This document shows positions 18,273 to 26,740 of a stretch of DNA of 64,000 nucleotides, in pieces. A program made the translations under genes and the position numbers. The notes under the pieces were generated by a model. It saw only the letters and a list, made by a program, of their open reading frames with translations, was not told the origin of the DNA and searched no databases. Position 1 is the first letter of the stretch. Each line of letters starts with the position of its first letter. The stretch is from Sphingomonas oligoaromativorans (GTDB lineage: Bacteria > Pseudomonadota > Alphaproteobacteria > Sphingomonadales > Sphingomonadaceae), in assembly GCF_011762195.1 (NCBI RefSeq), contig NZ_JAASQK010000009.1:1-64000 (forward strand). The letters run 5' to 3'.

Positions 18273-18449
18273 GGTCTCTCCTTCGCGTGTCGGAATGCGC
18301 GGATGGGCGGGGGCGATCCAACGAACTTCCCCGCTTTCTCTGATCGGGAGGCTGCATGACATTCCGTCTGACGCACAATCGCTCTAACGGAGGGCGGCGC
18401 GTCGTGGCGGAACCCTGCCTCGCGGCGCAGCGTGTAGAAGGAGTTGGAT

Positions 18450-18851
18450 GTGAAAAGCCGGATTCTCGTAACCGCCCTCGTCGCCATGACCGGAGCGGGC
18501 GTCGCGTCGGCCCAGGCGCTGCCGGCGGGCAACCCCGTCGCGGGCCAGCGCGTGTTCAACCAGTGTGCGAGCTGCCACACGATCGGCAAGGGCGCCCAGG
18601 CCGAGGCCGCGCCGGTGCTGAACGGCGTGGTGGGTCGCAAGGCCGGCTCGGCGCCGGGCTATGACTATTCGCCCGCGCTCAAAAAGTCGGGCCTGACGTG
18701 GGATGTGCCGACGCTGGCGCGCTTCCTCCATGCCCCGGCCAAGACGGTGCCGGGCACGCAGATGGCCTTCGGCGGCCTGATGAAGCCGCAGGACCAGGCG
18801 GACGTGATCGCCTACCTCAAGCAGTTCGCCGCGGACGGCACCAAGAAGTGA
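18450..18851 (+). CDS. Soluble class I cytochrome c
   Basis: 133 residues with a signal peptide ending near VASAQA. The haem site is CASCH (39-43) and the axial Met is Met105 in GTQMAFGG; the fold matches cytochrome c2/c550 (YDYSPALKKSGLTW). It is a periplasmic electron carrier. GTG at 18450 is preferred because GAAGGAG ends six bases before it; TTG at 18444 lies too close to that site. A gamma-carbonic-anhydrase-like gene follows 61 bp later. Confidence 0.9.
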   Translation: MKSRILVTALVAMTGAGVASAQALPAGNPVAGQRVFNQCASCHTIGKGAQAEAAPVLNGVVGRKAGSAPGYDYSPALKKSGLTWDVPTLARFLHAPAKTVPGTQMAFGGLMKPQDQADVIAYLKQFAADGTKK

Positions 18852-18912
18852 TGCCCTGAGACCGCGCCGGAATCATCGGGCGCGGCCCGCCCCAAAAGCC
18901 GGGAGAGTCCCC

Positions 18913-19464
18913 ATGCCGCTCTACGAGATCGACGGATCGAGGCCGACGCTGCCCGAGGACGGATCGAGCTGGGTGGCGCCGTCCGCCGACGTGATCGGCG
19001 ACGCGCGGCTGGGGCGGGAGGTCGGCATCTGGTTCGGCGCGGTGATCCGGGCGGACAACACGCCGATCCTCGTCGGCGACCGCACCAATATCCAGGAAGG
19101 GGCGATGCTCCATTCCGATCCGGGCAGCCCGCTTCGCGTGGGCGAGGATTGCACGGTCGGCCATCACGCCATCCTGCACGGCTGCACGATCGGCAACCGG
19201 GTGCTGATCGGCATGGGGGCGACCGTGCTCAACAATGCCGTGATCGGTGACGATTGCCTCGTCGGCGCGGGCGCGCTGGTGACCGAGGGCAGGAGCTTTC
19301 CGCCCGGCAGCCTGATCGTCGGCGTGCCCGCCCGCGCGGTGAAGACGCTCCCGGACGAGGCGGTGGCCGCGCTCAAGGCGTCCGCTGCCGGCTATGCCGC
19401 GCGCCAGAGGCATTATGCGAGCGGGCTGCGTCATATCGATGCGCCTTCCGAAGGGCGCGATTGA
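18913..19464 (+). CDS. Gamma-carbonic-anhydrase-like hexapeptide-repeat protein
   Basis: 183 residues forming a left-handed beta-helix: repeated hexapeptides run from VIGDARLG to VGAGALV. Metal-site histidines are visible as MLHSD and VGHHAILHG. Most members are called gamma-CA-like or PaaY-like, with carbonic anhydrase or thioesterase activity; which applies here cannot be read from sequence. No signal peptide. It has a GGGAGAG site and lies in the same direction as the cytochrome and the Rieske gene. Confidence 0.87.
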   Translation: MPLYEIDGSRPTLPEDGSSWVAPSADVIGDARLGREVGIWFGAVIRADNTPILVGDRTNIQEGAMLHSDPGSPLRVGEDCTVGHHAILHGCTIGNRVLIGMGATVLNNAVIGDDCLVGAGALVTEGRSFPPGSLIVGVPARAVKTLPDEAVAALKASAAGYAARQRHYASGLRHIDAPSEGRD

Positions 19465-19518
19465 CGAACGGGCGATGAACGCCGACGCTCCGCCGCCTGG
19501 GGGTGGGGAGCGATTCAC

Positions 19519-20580
19519 ATGTTGTTGACCAAGGAAGCCGACGCCGGGCTGATCGTGGCGCCGCGGGATTTGAGGACGGTCGGCGCGCATCCCGATCATT
19601 GGTATCCGATCTGCTGGAGCCGGGAACTGAAGCCCGGCCAGATGCAGGCGCGGCGCTTCGCGGGCGATCCGGTCGTCGTGGTGCGCAGCAAGGAGGGCGT
19701 GCTCTTCGCGCTGGAGGATCGCTGCGCGCATCGGCAGGTGCCGCTCAGCCATGGCGTCGTGAAGGGATGCACCGTCCGCTGCGGCTATCATGGCTGGGCC
19801 TATGACGAGAGCGGCGCGTGCGTCGACGTGCCCTATCTCGGGCGCGAGCGGCTGCCCAACGGCGTGAAGTCCTATCCGGTCCACGAGGTCGACGGGCTGA
19901 TCTTCATCTTCCCCGGCAATCCCGAGCTGGCCGATGCCCGCCGCCCGTCCGCGCTGGGCGCGCGGGGCGACCGCACCTACAAGACCCGCGAGCTCAATCG
20001 CGAGGTGGGCGCGCACTACACGTTCATGCACGAGAACCTGTTCGACATGAACCACCAGTTCCTCCACCGCCGGCAGATGGGGCTGATGAAGGCCACCTGT
20101 CTGGGCCGCGACAGCGGGCCGAACTGGGCGGAGGTGCGCTACACCTTCTCGCGCACCGAGGGCGCGGCGACGATCGGCGAGGGCGCGATCCTCGGCCTGA
20201 TGCGCGGCAAGGACGAGGCCGACCGCAAGGACAGGATGGTCATCCGCACCGACTATCCGCACCAGAATCTGCGCTTCTGGATCGACGAGGGCGATCCCGT
20301 GCTGTCGGTGTGGCTGGGCTACACCCCGCTCGACGCCGAGCAGAAGACCAACCGCACCTTCGGCTATCTCTCGGTCAAGAAGCCGGGCCTGCCGCTGCTG
20401 CTCGACATCGCCTGGCCGTTCATCACGATGTTCACCGAGTCCATCTTCAAGGAGGACAAGGAGATCGTCGAGATGGAGCAGGCCGCCCACGATGCCCAGG
20501 GGAGCGACTGGAACAACGAGGTGTTCCCGCCGATCCGCGAGCTGCGTGCCGTACTGGAGCGCTGCGGCGCGCCGGGCTGA
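19519..20580 (+). CDS. Rieske non-haem iron oxygenase, terminal oxygenase component
   Basis: 353 residues. The Rieske centre uses Cys69-x-His71 and Cys88-x2-His91 (CAHRQVP, CGYHGW). The mononuclear iron site is around Asp176-x2-His179-x3-His183 in FDMNHQFLH. This is the vanillate-demethylase/ring-hydroxylating type of oxygenase, which needs a reductase for electrons; none is adjacent, and the only ferredoxin in the window is 20 kb away. Substrate unknown. The start follows GGGGAG. Confidence 0.9.
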   Translation: MLLTKEADAGLIVAPRDLRTVGAHPDHWYPICWSRELKPGQMQARRFAGDPVVVVRSKEGVLFALEDRCAHRQVPLSHGVVKGCTVRCGYHGWAYDESGACVDVPYLGRERLPNGVKSYPVHEVDGLIFIFPGNPELADARRPSALGARGDRTYKTRELNREVGAHYTFMHENLFDMNHQFLHRRQMGLMKATCLGRDSGPNWAEVRYTFSRTEGAATIGEGAILGLMRGKDEADRKDRMVIRTDYPHQNLRFWIDEGDPVLSVWLGYTPLDAEQKTNRTFGYLSVKKPGLPLLLDIAWPFITMFTESIFKEDKEIVEMEQAAHDAQGSDWNNEVFPPIRELRAVLERCGAPG

Positions 20581-20595
20581 GGCCGTTGCGCCCGG

Positions 20596-22590
20596 TCAGT
20601 CGTTGCCCGGCTGATCGGGCGCCTCCCCGTCCTCGCTGTCCTCTTCTCCGGCGGGCGCGTTCGGGCGAGTCGTCAGGTGGATGCCGTCTTCGCCGAACTG
20701 GAGGTTGAAGGTGGTGTTGCCGATCGTCGCCTCGGCGCTCGCATCGGGGATGGCGTCCGGGTCGACCAGCGCCGGCACCTTCTGGCCGAGCGGGGTCGCG
20801 CCGATCGCCTGCGCCATGAACGTCCGCCAGACCTTCGCCGGCAGCCCGCCGCCCGCCATGCCGGGCAGCGGCTGGTTGTCGTCGCGGCCGATCCACACCG
20901 CCGTCACGAGGCCTCCCGCGAAGCCGACGAAGATGGCGTCGCGGCTGCCCTGGCTGGTGCCCGTCTTGCCATAGACCTGCGTGCTGAGCGCCGCGCCCCG
21001 CGCGGTGCCCTGCTTCACGGTGGCGGAGAGCAGGTCGAGCAGCATCTGATGCTGGCTGTCGTCGAAATGATGCTTGTGGTCCCACAGCCAGTCGAGCCAG
21101 CCCTGCGGCGGATCGGGCAGGCCATGCGGCGCCACCGGCCAGCTATTGCCTGCCACCGCGGCATAGGCGCCGGTCAGCTCCAGCAGAGAGATGCCGGACG
21201 TGCCGAGCGCGATCGAGGGATCGGCCTTGAGCGGACTGGCCACGCCGAGATCCTGCGCCGCCTTCACCACCGCGTCCGGCCCGACCTTCTGGGCCAAGCG
21301 GACGGCGGCGACGTTGCTCGACCGCGCGAACGCCTCGCGCAGCGTGATCGAGCCGCGATAATGACGGTCGGCATTGGCGGGCGACCAGCCGTCGATGGTG
21401 AGCGGCTTGTCGTCGACGCGGGAATCGGGCGTCATCCCGTCGCGCAGCGCCGCCAGGTAGACGAACAGCTTGAAGGTCGAACCCGGCTGGCGGCGGGCCT
21501 GTGTGGCGCGGTTGAAGCTGCTCGCGCTATAGTCGCGGCCGCCGACCATGGCGACGACGCGCCCGTCCGGCTTCATCGCCACCAGCGCGATCTGCGTGCC
21601 GGCGGGGCCGGCGCGGGTCGCGGCTTCGGCGGCGCGCTGGAGGCGGCTGTCGAGCGTGGTGGTGACGCGCTGCGCGGCATAGCCGGTGCCGACGCTGTCG
21701 CGCGCGGCGGGCAGCACCCAGTCGCCGAACCATGATCCGCCGATCTCGGCCGGCACGGGGCGCAGGTGCAGTCGCGCCGGCGGCGTCGCGCGCGCGGTGG
21801 TCTCGTCGATATAGCCGGCCTCGGCCATCGCCTGCACCACCAGCGCCTGCCGCGCCTGCGCGCCGTCGAGGTTGGAACTGGGCGCGAGCCGCGAGGGCGC
21901 CTTCATCAGCCCCGCCAGCATCGCCGACTGGCCGACGCTCAGATGCTCGGGCGTCGTATCGAAATAATGGCGGGCGGCGGCGCGCAGGCCATACACATTG
22001 TCGCCGAAATAGACGTTGGAGAGGTAGCGCGAGAGAATCTCGTCCTTGGACAGCCACGCCTCCAGCCAGAGCGCGACCATCGCCTCGCGCAGCTTGCGTC
22101 CGGCGGTGCGGTCCGAGGTGAGGAACACCAGCTTGGCGAGCTGCTGCGTGATCGTCGAGCCGCCCTCGCGCATATGGCCGGCACGCAGATTGTGCCACAT
22201 GGCGCGCGCGATGCCGTGCGGATCGATGCCCCAGTGATGGTAGAAGCGCCGGTCCTCGATCGCGATGAAGGCTTCGCCGACATGGGGCGGCAGCTTGCGC
22301 ACGTCGACCGGCCTGTCCGTCACCGCGCCCTTGCGCGCGATGATCCGGCCGTCGGAGGCGAGCAGCGTCACGCTCGGCGGCGCGATCGGCTGGAGTGATT
22401 TCGACAGCGGCGCGGTCACCGCAAGCCACGCCACCGCCGCCATGAACAGCAGCAGCACGCCGCAGATCGCCCAGCGCAGGAAGCGCCAGCGATGACGCCG
22501 CACGGGGCCGGGCGCGGCCGGGCCGGGCGCCGCCACGGGGGGAGCGGAGCCGGCAGGGGTCGCGTCCGGGGTGGAGAAGGGGTTATGCAC
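20596..22590 (-). CDS. Class A penicillin-binding protein (PBP1A type)
   Basis: 664 residues: a Pro/Ala-rich cytoplasmic tail, one membrane helix at about 39-60, a glycosyltransferase-51 domain with catalytic Glu112 in EDRRFYHHWGID, and a transpeptidase domain with Ser371-x2-Lys374 (PGSTFK), SSN at 424-426 and KTG at 542-544. It polymerises lipid II and cross-links peptidoglycan. The Asp/Glu-rich C-terminal tail (GEEDSEDGE) is a small peculiarity. It ends convergent with the Rieske oxygenase gene. Confidence 0.94.
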   Translation of the reverse strand: MHNPFSTPDATPAGSAPPVAAPGPAAPGPVRRHRWRFLRWAICGVLLLFMAAVAWLAVTAPLSKSLQPIAPPSVTLLASDGRIIARKGAVTDRPVDVRKLPPHVGEAFIAIEDRRFYHHWGIDPHGIARAMWHNLRAGHMREGGSTITQQLAKLVFLTSDRTAGRKLREAMVALWLEAWLSKDEILSRYLSNVYFGDNVYGLRAAARHYFDTTPEHLSVGQSAMLAGLMKAPSRLAPSSNLDGAQARQALVVQAMAEAGYIDETTARATPPARLHLRPVPAEIGGSWFGDWVLPAARDSVGTGYAAQRVTTTLDSRLQRAAEAATRAGPAGTQIALVAMKPDGRVVAMVGGRDYSASSFNRATQARRQPGSTFKLFVYLAALRDGMTPDSRVDDKPLTIDGWSPANADRHYRGSITLREAFARSSNVAAVRLAQKVGPDAVVKAAQDLGVASPLKADPSIALGTSGISLLELTGAYAAVAGNSWPVAPHGLPDPPQGWLDWLWDHKHHFDDSQHQMLLDLLSATVKQGTARGAALSTQVYGKTGTSQGSRDAIFVGFAGGLVTAVWIGRDDNQPLPGMAGGGLPAKVWRTFMAQAIGATPLGQKVPALVDPDAIPDASAEATIGNTTFNLQFGEDGIHLTTRPNAPAGEEDSEDGEAPDQPGND

Positions 22591-22739
22591 GGACTGTATT
22601 ATATCAGCAATACGGTGAGGGGCGCCAGTATCGTGTTGGCACGGGAAACGGCGGACATGGCTCCGGTACAGGATGGCGGGCCGCTTGTCGCCTCCCCGGT
22701 GGCGGCCTAGGTTCGCGGGCGCAAGGGGGCGTGTATCGC

Positions 22740-23225
22740 GTGGTCGACGATGGGCAATGGGTGGACGAGTCGCTTTCGGATGTCTTCCTCAGGCATCGGC
22801 CGGCGCTGAGGGCTTTTCTGCGCGGGCGATGCGCCCAGCATGACGTGGACGATCTGCTCCAGGATCTGTGGGTGGAGACGCAGCGGACCTCCGGCCCGGT
22901 CGCACCCGACCCGCTATCCCATCTCTATCGCGCCGCCCATCGGCTGGTGCTGGAGCGCGGGCGCGGCGCCTCCCGTCGCGACCGGCGGACGAGCCGGCCC
23001 CTCCCCGAGATGGAGCATATGCTGATCGTGCCGCGTCCCGTGCCGCCGGCGCCGGAGACGCTGCGCACGCTGGGCATCCGGGCCGAGCATGTCTTCCGCC
23101 GCTATCGGCAGGACGGCGCGTCCCGGCCCGCGATCGCGGAGGAACTGGGCATCGGCACCGGCCTCGTCGAGATGGAGCTGGGCCGTGCCTATGCCGCGCT
23201 GCTGCTGTCGCGGATGCGGGCATGA
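22740..23225 (+). CDS. ECF-type sigma factor (FecI-like)
   Basis: 161 residues. The sigma-2 region reads FLRHRPALRAFLRGRC with DVDDLLQDLWVE, and a sigma-4-like helix-turn-helix follows (RPAIAEELGIGTGLVEMEL). GTG at 22740 is chosen because AAGGGGG ends ten bases upstream; GTG at 22731 would be too close. Its TGA overlaps the next ATG (ATGA), so it is translationally coupled to the anti-sigma-like gene, and a TonB receptor follows, the arrangement of Fec-type surface signalling. Confidence 0.85.
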   Translation: MVDDGQWVDESLSDVFLRHRPALRAFLRGRCAQHDVDDLLQDLWVETQRTSGPVAPDPLSHLYRAAHRLVLERGRGASRRDRRTSRPLPEMEHMLIVPRPVPPAPETLRTLGIRAEHVFRRYRQDGASRPAIAEELGIGTGLVEMELGRAYAALLLSRMRA

Positions 23226-23605
23226 TGGCGAACATGCGCCCGATCCCGGAAAGCCCGCGCGAGGAGATCGCGCTCGGCTGGATCATGCGGCTGCACGATC
23301 CGGCCTTCGATCGCTGGCCGGAGCTGAGCGAATGGCTGGCGGAGGACGAGGAGAACTCCGATCTGTTCGACCGGCTGTGCATCGCCGATCGGGCCGTGGC
23401 CGCGGAGTTGCAGGACGCGCCCGCCCCCAGGCGGCGCCTCTGGCCCGAGCGGGACGACACGCCCGCCGCCCGCGCCCGGCGTTCGGGCGAGCGGATGTGG
23501 ATCGCATCCGCCGCGCTGGTGTTTCTCGTCACCATCCTGTTCGTGCTGGTGATCCTGCCGTCGATGCACCCGGTGCCCGCTGCCCGGTCCGCCGAGCTTC
23601 GCTGA
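23222..23605 (+). CDS. Short anti-sigma-like membrane protein (DUF4880 part of FecR only)
   Basis: 127 residues. The N-terminus matches the DUF4880 cytoplasmic domain of FecR-type regulators (ALGWIMRLHDPAFDRWPELSEWL, with NSDLFDRL), a sigma-binding module. A single membrane helix lies at about 95-115, and only about 14 residues follow it. Normal FecR proteins exceed 300 residues because of a periplasmic sensor domain, which is absent here without any frameshift or leftover sequence downstream. ATGA overlap with the sigma gene. Confidence 0.75.
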   Translation: MMANMRPIPESPREEIALGWIMRLHDPAFDRWPELSEWLAEDEENSDLFDRLCIADRAVAAELQDAPAPRRRLWPERDDTPAARARRSGERMWIASAALVFLVTILFVLVILPSMHPVPAARSAELR

Positions 23606-23876
23606 CGCTCGCGGGCGGGCGCTTGCCATGACGCCATCCACCGCATAGCCATCTCTCGGGAACGACGGGCGCGGGGGGCTGCGCCGTCGGGGAGGGGGAA
23701 AGACGATATGCGCGCAGGGGCTTTGCGTCCTGCCGTGGCGCGGCGTGTCGCCGGGCGTCGCCCGTCCGCATCTTTTTCACCTTTTCAGTGGAAACTCCAT
23801 GCCAGCCGGAATGGAGGGGCTCCGCGCGCAGTGGGTCCAACAATGCGCGCGGTGCCCGACAAAGGGGGGAGTGAAG

Positions 23877-26660
23877 ATGCGGACATGGATGGGTTTGACG
23901 GGGAGCGCGCTCGCGCTCGTCGCGGCGCCGGCCTGGGCTGAAGAGGCGCCGCCGGGGGCGGCACAGCAGGCGGCCCCGGCGGGAGAGGAGACGGTCAACG
24001 CCTCCGACATCATCGTGACGGCGACGCGGCGCGCCAGCCGCCTGTCGGACGTGCCGATCGCCGTCTCCGCGATCACGGCCGAGACGCTGCGCAACAGCGG
24101 CGTGACCGACATCCGCCAGCTCACGCAGGTGGCGCCGTCGCTGCTGGTCTCCTCGACCATGTCGGAAGCGGGCGCGGGCGGCGCGCGCATCCGCGGCGTC
24201 GGCACGGTGGGCGACAATCCCGGCCTCGAAAGCTCGGTCGCGACCTTCATCGACGGCGTCTATCGCAACCGCGCGGGCGTGGCGCTGACCGAGCTCGGGC
24301 CGATCGACCATATCGAGGTGCTGCGCGGGCCGCAGGGGACGTTGTTCGGGCGCAACGCCTCAGCGGGCCTCATCAGCATCACCACCGCGATGCCCAGCGA
24401 CCGTTTCGGCGGCTATGCCGAGGGCAGCTACGGCAATTACGATTATTACCGCTTTGCCGGCGGCATCACCGGGCCGATCGGGGACAGCGGCGTCGAGTAT
24501 CGGCTCGACGGCGTCTACAACCATCGCGACGGCTTCCTGAAGGACGTGATCTCCGGCCGGCGCGTGAACAACCGCGACCGCTACCTGATCCGCGGCAAGC
24601 TGCGCTACCAGCCGAGCGACGCGCTCTCGATCCTGCTGATCGGCGATTATAGCCACCAGAACGAGGAATGCTGCGCGGCGGTCTATCGTCCCGCGCGCAA
24701 CGTCACGCGGACGGCCGACGGCCAGTTCGTCTCCTCGCCCTCCACCATCGCGGCGCTGGAGGAGAGCATCCATTCCAACGTGCCGGGCGCGGGCAACGGC
24801 CAGATCCTGGACGATCCCTATGCGCGCCGCGTCGCGATCACGCCGGGGCGCAACTATCTCTCTCGCGTCAACGACGGCGGCGGATCGGCGCAGATCGATT
24901 ATGATTTCGGCGGCGCCAAGCTGACCTCGATCACCGCCTATCGCATCAACAAATATACCAGCGGGCAGGATTCGGATTTCAACAATCTCGACCTGCTGTA
25001 TCGCGCGGGCGACGGCGGGCGCTTCACCCGCTTCAAGACCTTCACGCAGGAGCTGAGGCTCCAGGGCTCGGCCTTCCGCGACAGGCTCGACTGGCTGGTG
25101 GGCGGCTATTATGGCGACGAGCGCCTCACCACCCACGACAATCTCTCCTTCGGCGCGGATTACGACCAGTATGCGACCAGGCTCGGCGCGGCGCTGCTCG
25201 GGCAGCAGGTGCCGGCGCTCGGCCAGCTCTTCGGCGCGACCGGCTTCGCCAACCTCAAGGGCTTCGCGCAGGGCTTCGCGGCGTCCCAGCTCGGCGGCCT
25301 GCCGCCGGCGGTGGCCGGCCAGATCGCCGGAGCGATCGCCGCGCAGGTGCAGAACGTCACCATGGCCGGCACCGGCGACCGCGACATCTTCAACCAGCGC
25401 GACCGTAACTACGCGATCTTCACCCACGACATCCTGCACCTGACCGACCGGCTCTCGCTGACGCTCGGCGCGCGCTACACCTGGGATCGCAAGCATCTCG
25501 ACGCCTCGCTCCAGAGCACGAGCCCGTGCGGCGCCTATTCCGCGAACGTCACCCGGCTGCGCGCGCTGGCGGCGTCGGGCGCGCTCGGCAGCGCGTCGGC
25601 GCTGGCGCAGGCGCTGGCCGATCAGATCCTGACCCCGCTCGGCGCGCTGCCCTGCGTCATCAACTCGGTGAGCGGGGATTTCTCCGGCCACCGGCACGAG
25701 GGCGAATGGTCCGGCACCGCCGTGCTGAGCTACAAGCCGATCGACCGGCTGATGGGCTATGCGAGCTATGCGCGCGGCTACAAGGCGGGTGGCTTCAATC
25801 TCGATCGTGCGCCCTTCTTCAATCCCGGCACGCTGACGCCGCTGCCGACCAACAACCTCTCCATCCTGCAATTCCAGCCGGAGAAGGTGGATGCGTTCGA
25901 GGTCGGCACCAAATATCGCGGGCGCGGCTTCGACATCAACGTCGCGGGCTTCTACCAGATGTTCAAGAGCTTCCAGCTCAACACCTTCAACGGCACCGCC
26001 TTCTTCGTCACCGACATCCGTGGCTGCAAGGACGATCTCGGCACCACCGATCAGGACCAGATCGCCGGCAATTCGCAATGCGCCAGCGAGGAATCGGGCG
26101 TCACCTCGAAGGGCGTCGAGATCGAGGCCTTCCTCTATCCCGCGCCGGATTTCACCCTTTCGGCGGGCTTCACGCTGGCCGACACGCGCTATCGCCACGA
26201 CCTCGCCGGCACGCCGGACAGCAGCGGCAGCAATGCGCTCCAGCCGGCGCTGTCGCTGTTGCCGGGCGGACGGCTGTCGCTCTCCTCGCTCTACACGGTG
26301 ACGGGCTCGGCGCAGTGGACGCCGCCGGTCGGCCATCTGCGCGGGCTGCTTTACGCGGACTTCCGCTACACCTCCGAGATGAACACCGGCTCGGACCTGT
26401 TCAGCGAGAAGGAGCAGCCCGGCACGATGGTCATCAACGCGCGCATCGGCCTCGGCGCGGCGGACCGGAGCTGGAGCATCGAGGGCTGGGTGCAGAATCT
26501 GTTCAACGTGAACTACGAACAGGTGGCGTTCAACTCGCCGACGCAGGGCGGGAACGTCTCGGCGGCGCAGCTCTCGGCCGGGCAGACCGCGACGCAGCTC
26601 TACAGCAGCTTCCTCGCCGAGCCGCGAACCTTCGGGCTGACGCTCCGCAAGACATTCTGA
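23877..26660 (+). CDS. TonB-dependent receptor without signalling domain
   Basis: 927 residues. Signal peptide MRTWMGLTGSALALVAAPAWA, then a TonB box (DIIVTATRR), a plug with VLRGPQGTLFGRNASAG, and a long barrel ending GLTLRKTF. The N-terminus goes straight from signal to TonB box, so the 80-residue STN domain of Fec-type transducers is missing. ATG at 23877 follows AAAGGGGGGAG. It is close in wording to the broad sphingomonad receptor family associated with aromatic or siderophore uptake; the substrate is not evident. GGAAAC at 23790 resembles an ECF -35 element, but no paired -10 was found. Confidence 0.92.
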   Translation: MRTWMGLTGSALALVAAPAWAEEAPPGAAQQAAPAGEETVNASDIIVTATRRASRLSDVPIAVSAITAETLRNSGVTDIRQLTQVAPSLLVSSTMSEAGAGGARIRGVGTVGDNPGLESSVATFIDGVYRNRAGVALTELGPIDHIEVLRGPQGTLFGRNASAGLISITTAMPSDRFGGYAEGSYGNYDYYRFAGGITGPIGDSGVEYRLDGVYNHRDGFLKDVISGRRVNNRDRYLIRGKLRYQPSDALSILLIGDYSHQNEECCAAVYRPARNVTRTADGQFVSSPSTIAALEESIHSNVPGAGNGQILDDPYARRVAITPGRNYLSRVNDGGGSAQIDYDFGGAKLTSITAYRINKYTSGQDSDFNNLDLLYRAGDGGRFTRFKTFTQELRLQGSAFRDRLDWLVGGYYGDERLTTHDNLSFGADYDQYATRLGAALLGQQVPALGQLFGATGFANLKGFAQGFAASQLGGLPPAVAGQIAGAIAAQVQNVTMAGTGDRDIFNQRDRNYAIFTHDILHLTDRLSLTLGARYTWDRKHLDASLQSTSPCGAYSANVTRLRALAASGALGSASALAQALADQILTPLGALPCVINSVSGDFSGHRHEGEWSGTAVLSYKPIDRLMGYASYARGYKAGGFNLDRAPFFNPGTLTPLPTNNLSILQFQPEKVDAFEVGTKYRGRGFDINVAGFYQMFKSFQLNTFNGTAFFVTDIRGCKDDLGTTDQDQIAGNSQCASEESGVTSKGVEIEAFLYPAPDFTLSAGFTLADTRYRHDLAGTPDSSGSNALQPALSLLPGGRLSLSSLYTVTGSAQWTPPVGHLRGLLYADFRYTSEMNTGSDLFSEKEQPGTMVINARIGLGAADRSWSIEGWVQNLFNVNYEQVAFNSPTQGGNVSAAQLSAGQTATQLYSSFLAEPRTFGLTLRKTF

Positions 26661-26740
26661 CCGCGAGCGCCCGCCCTTCGGGGCCGATTGCCTTGGCATG
26701 GGGCGGGCGTATCATGGCCGGAAAAGACGAGGAGAGAGCG

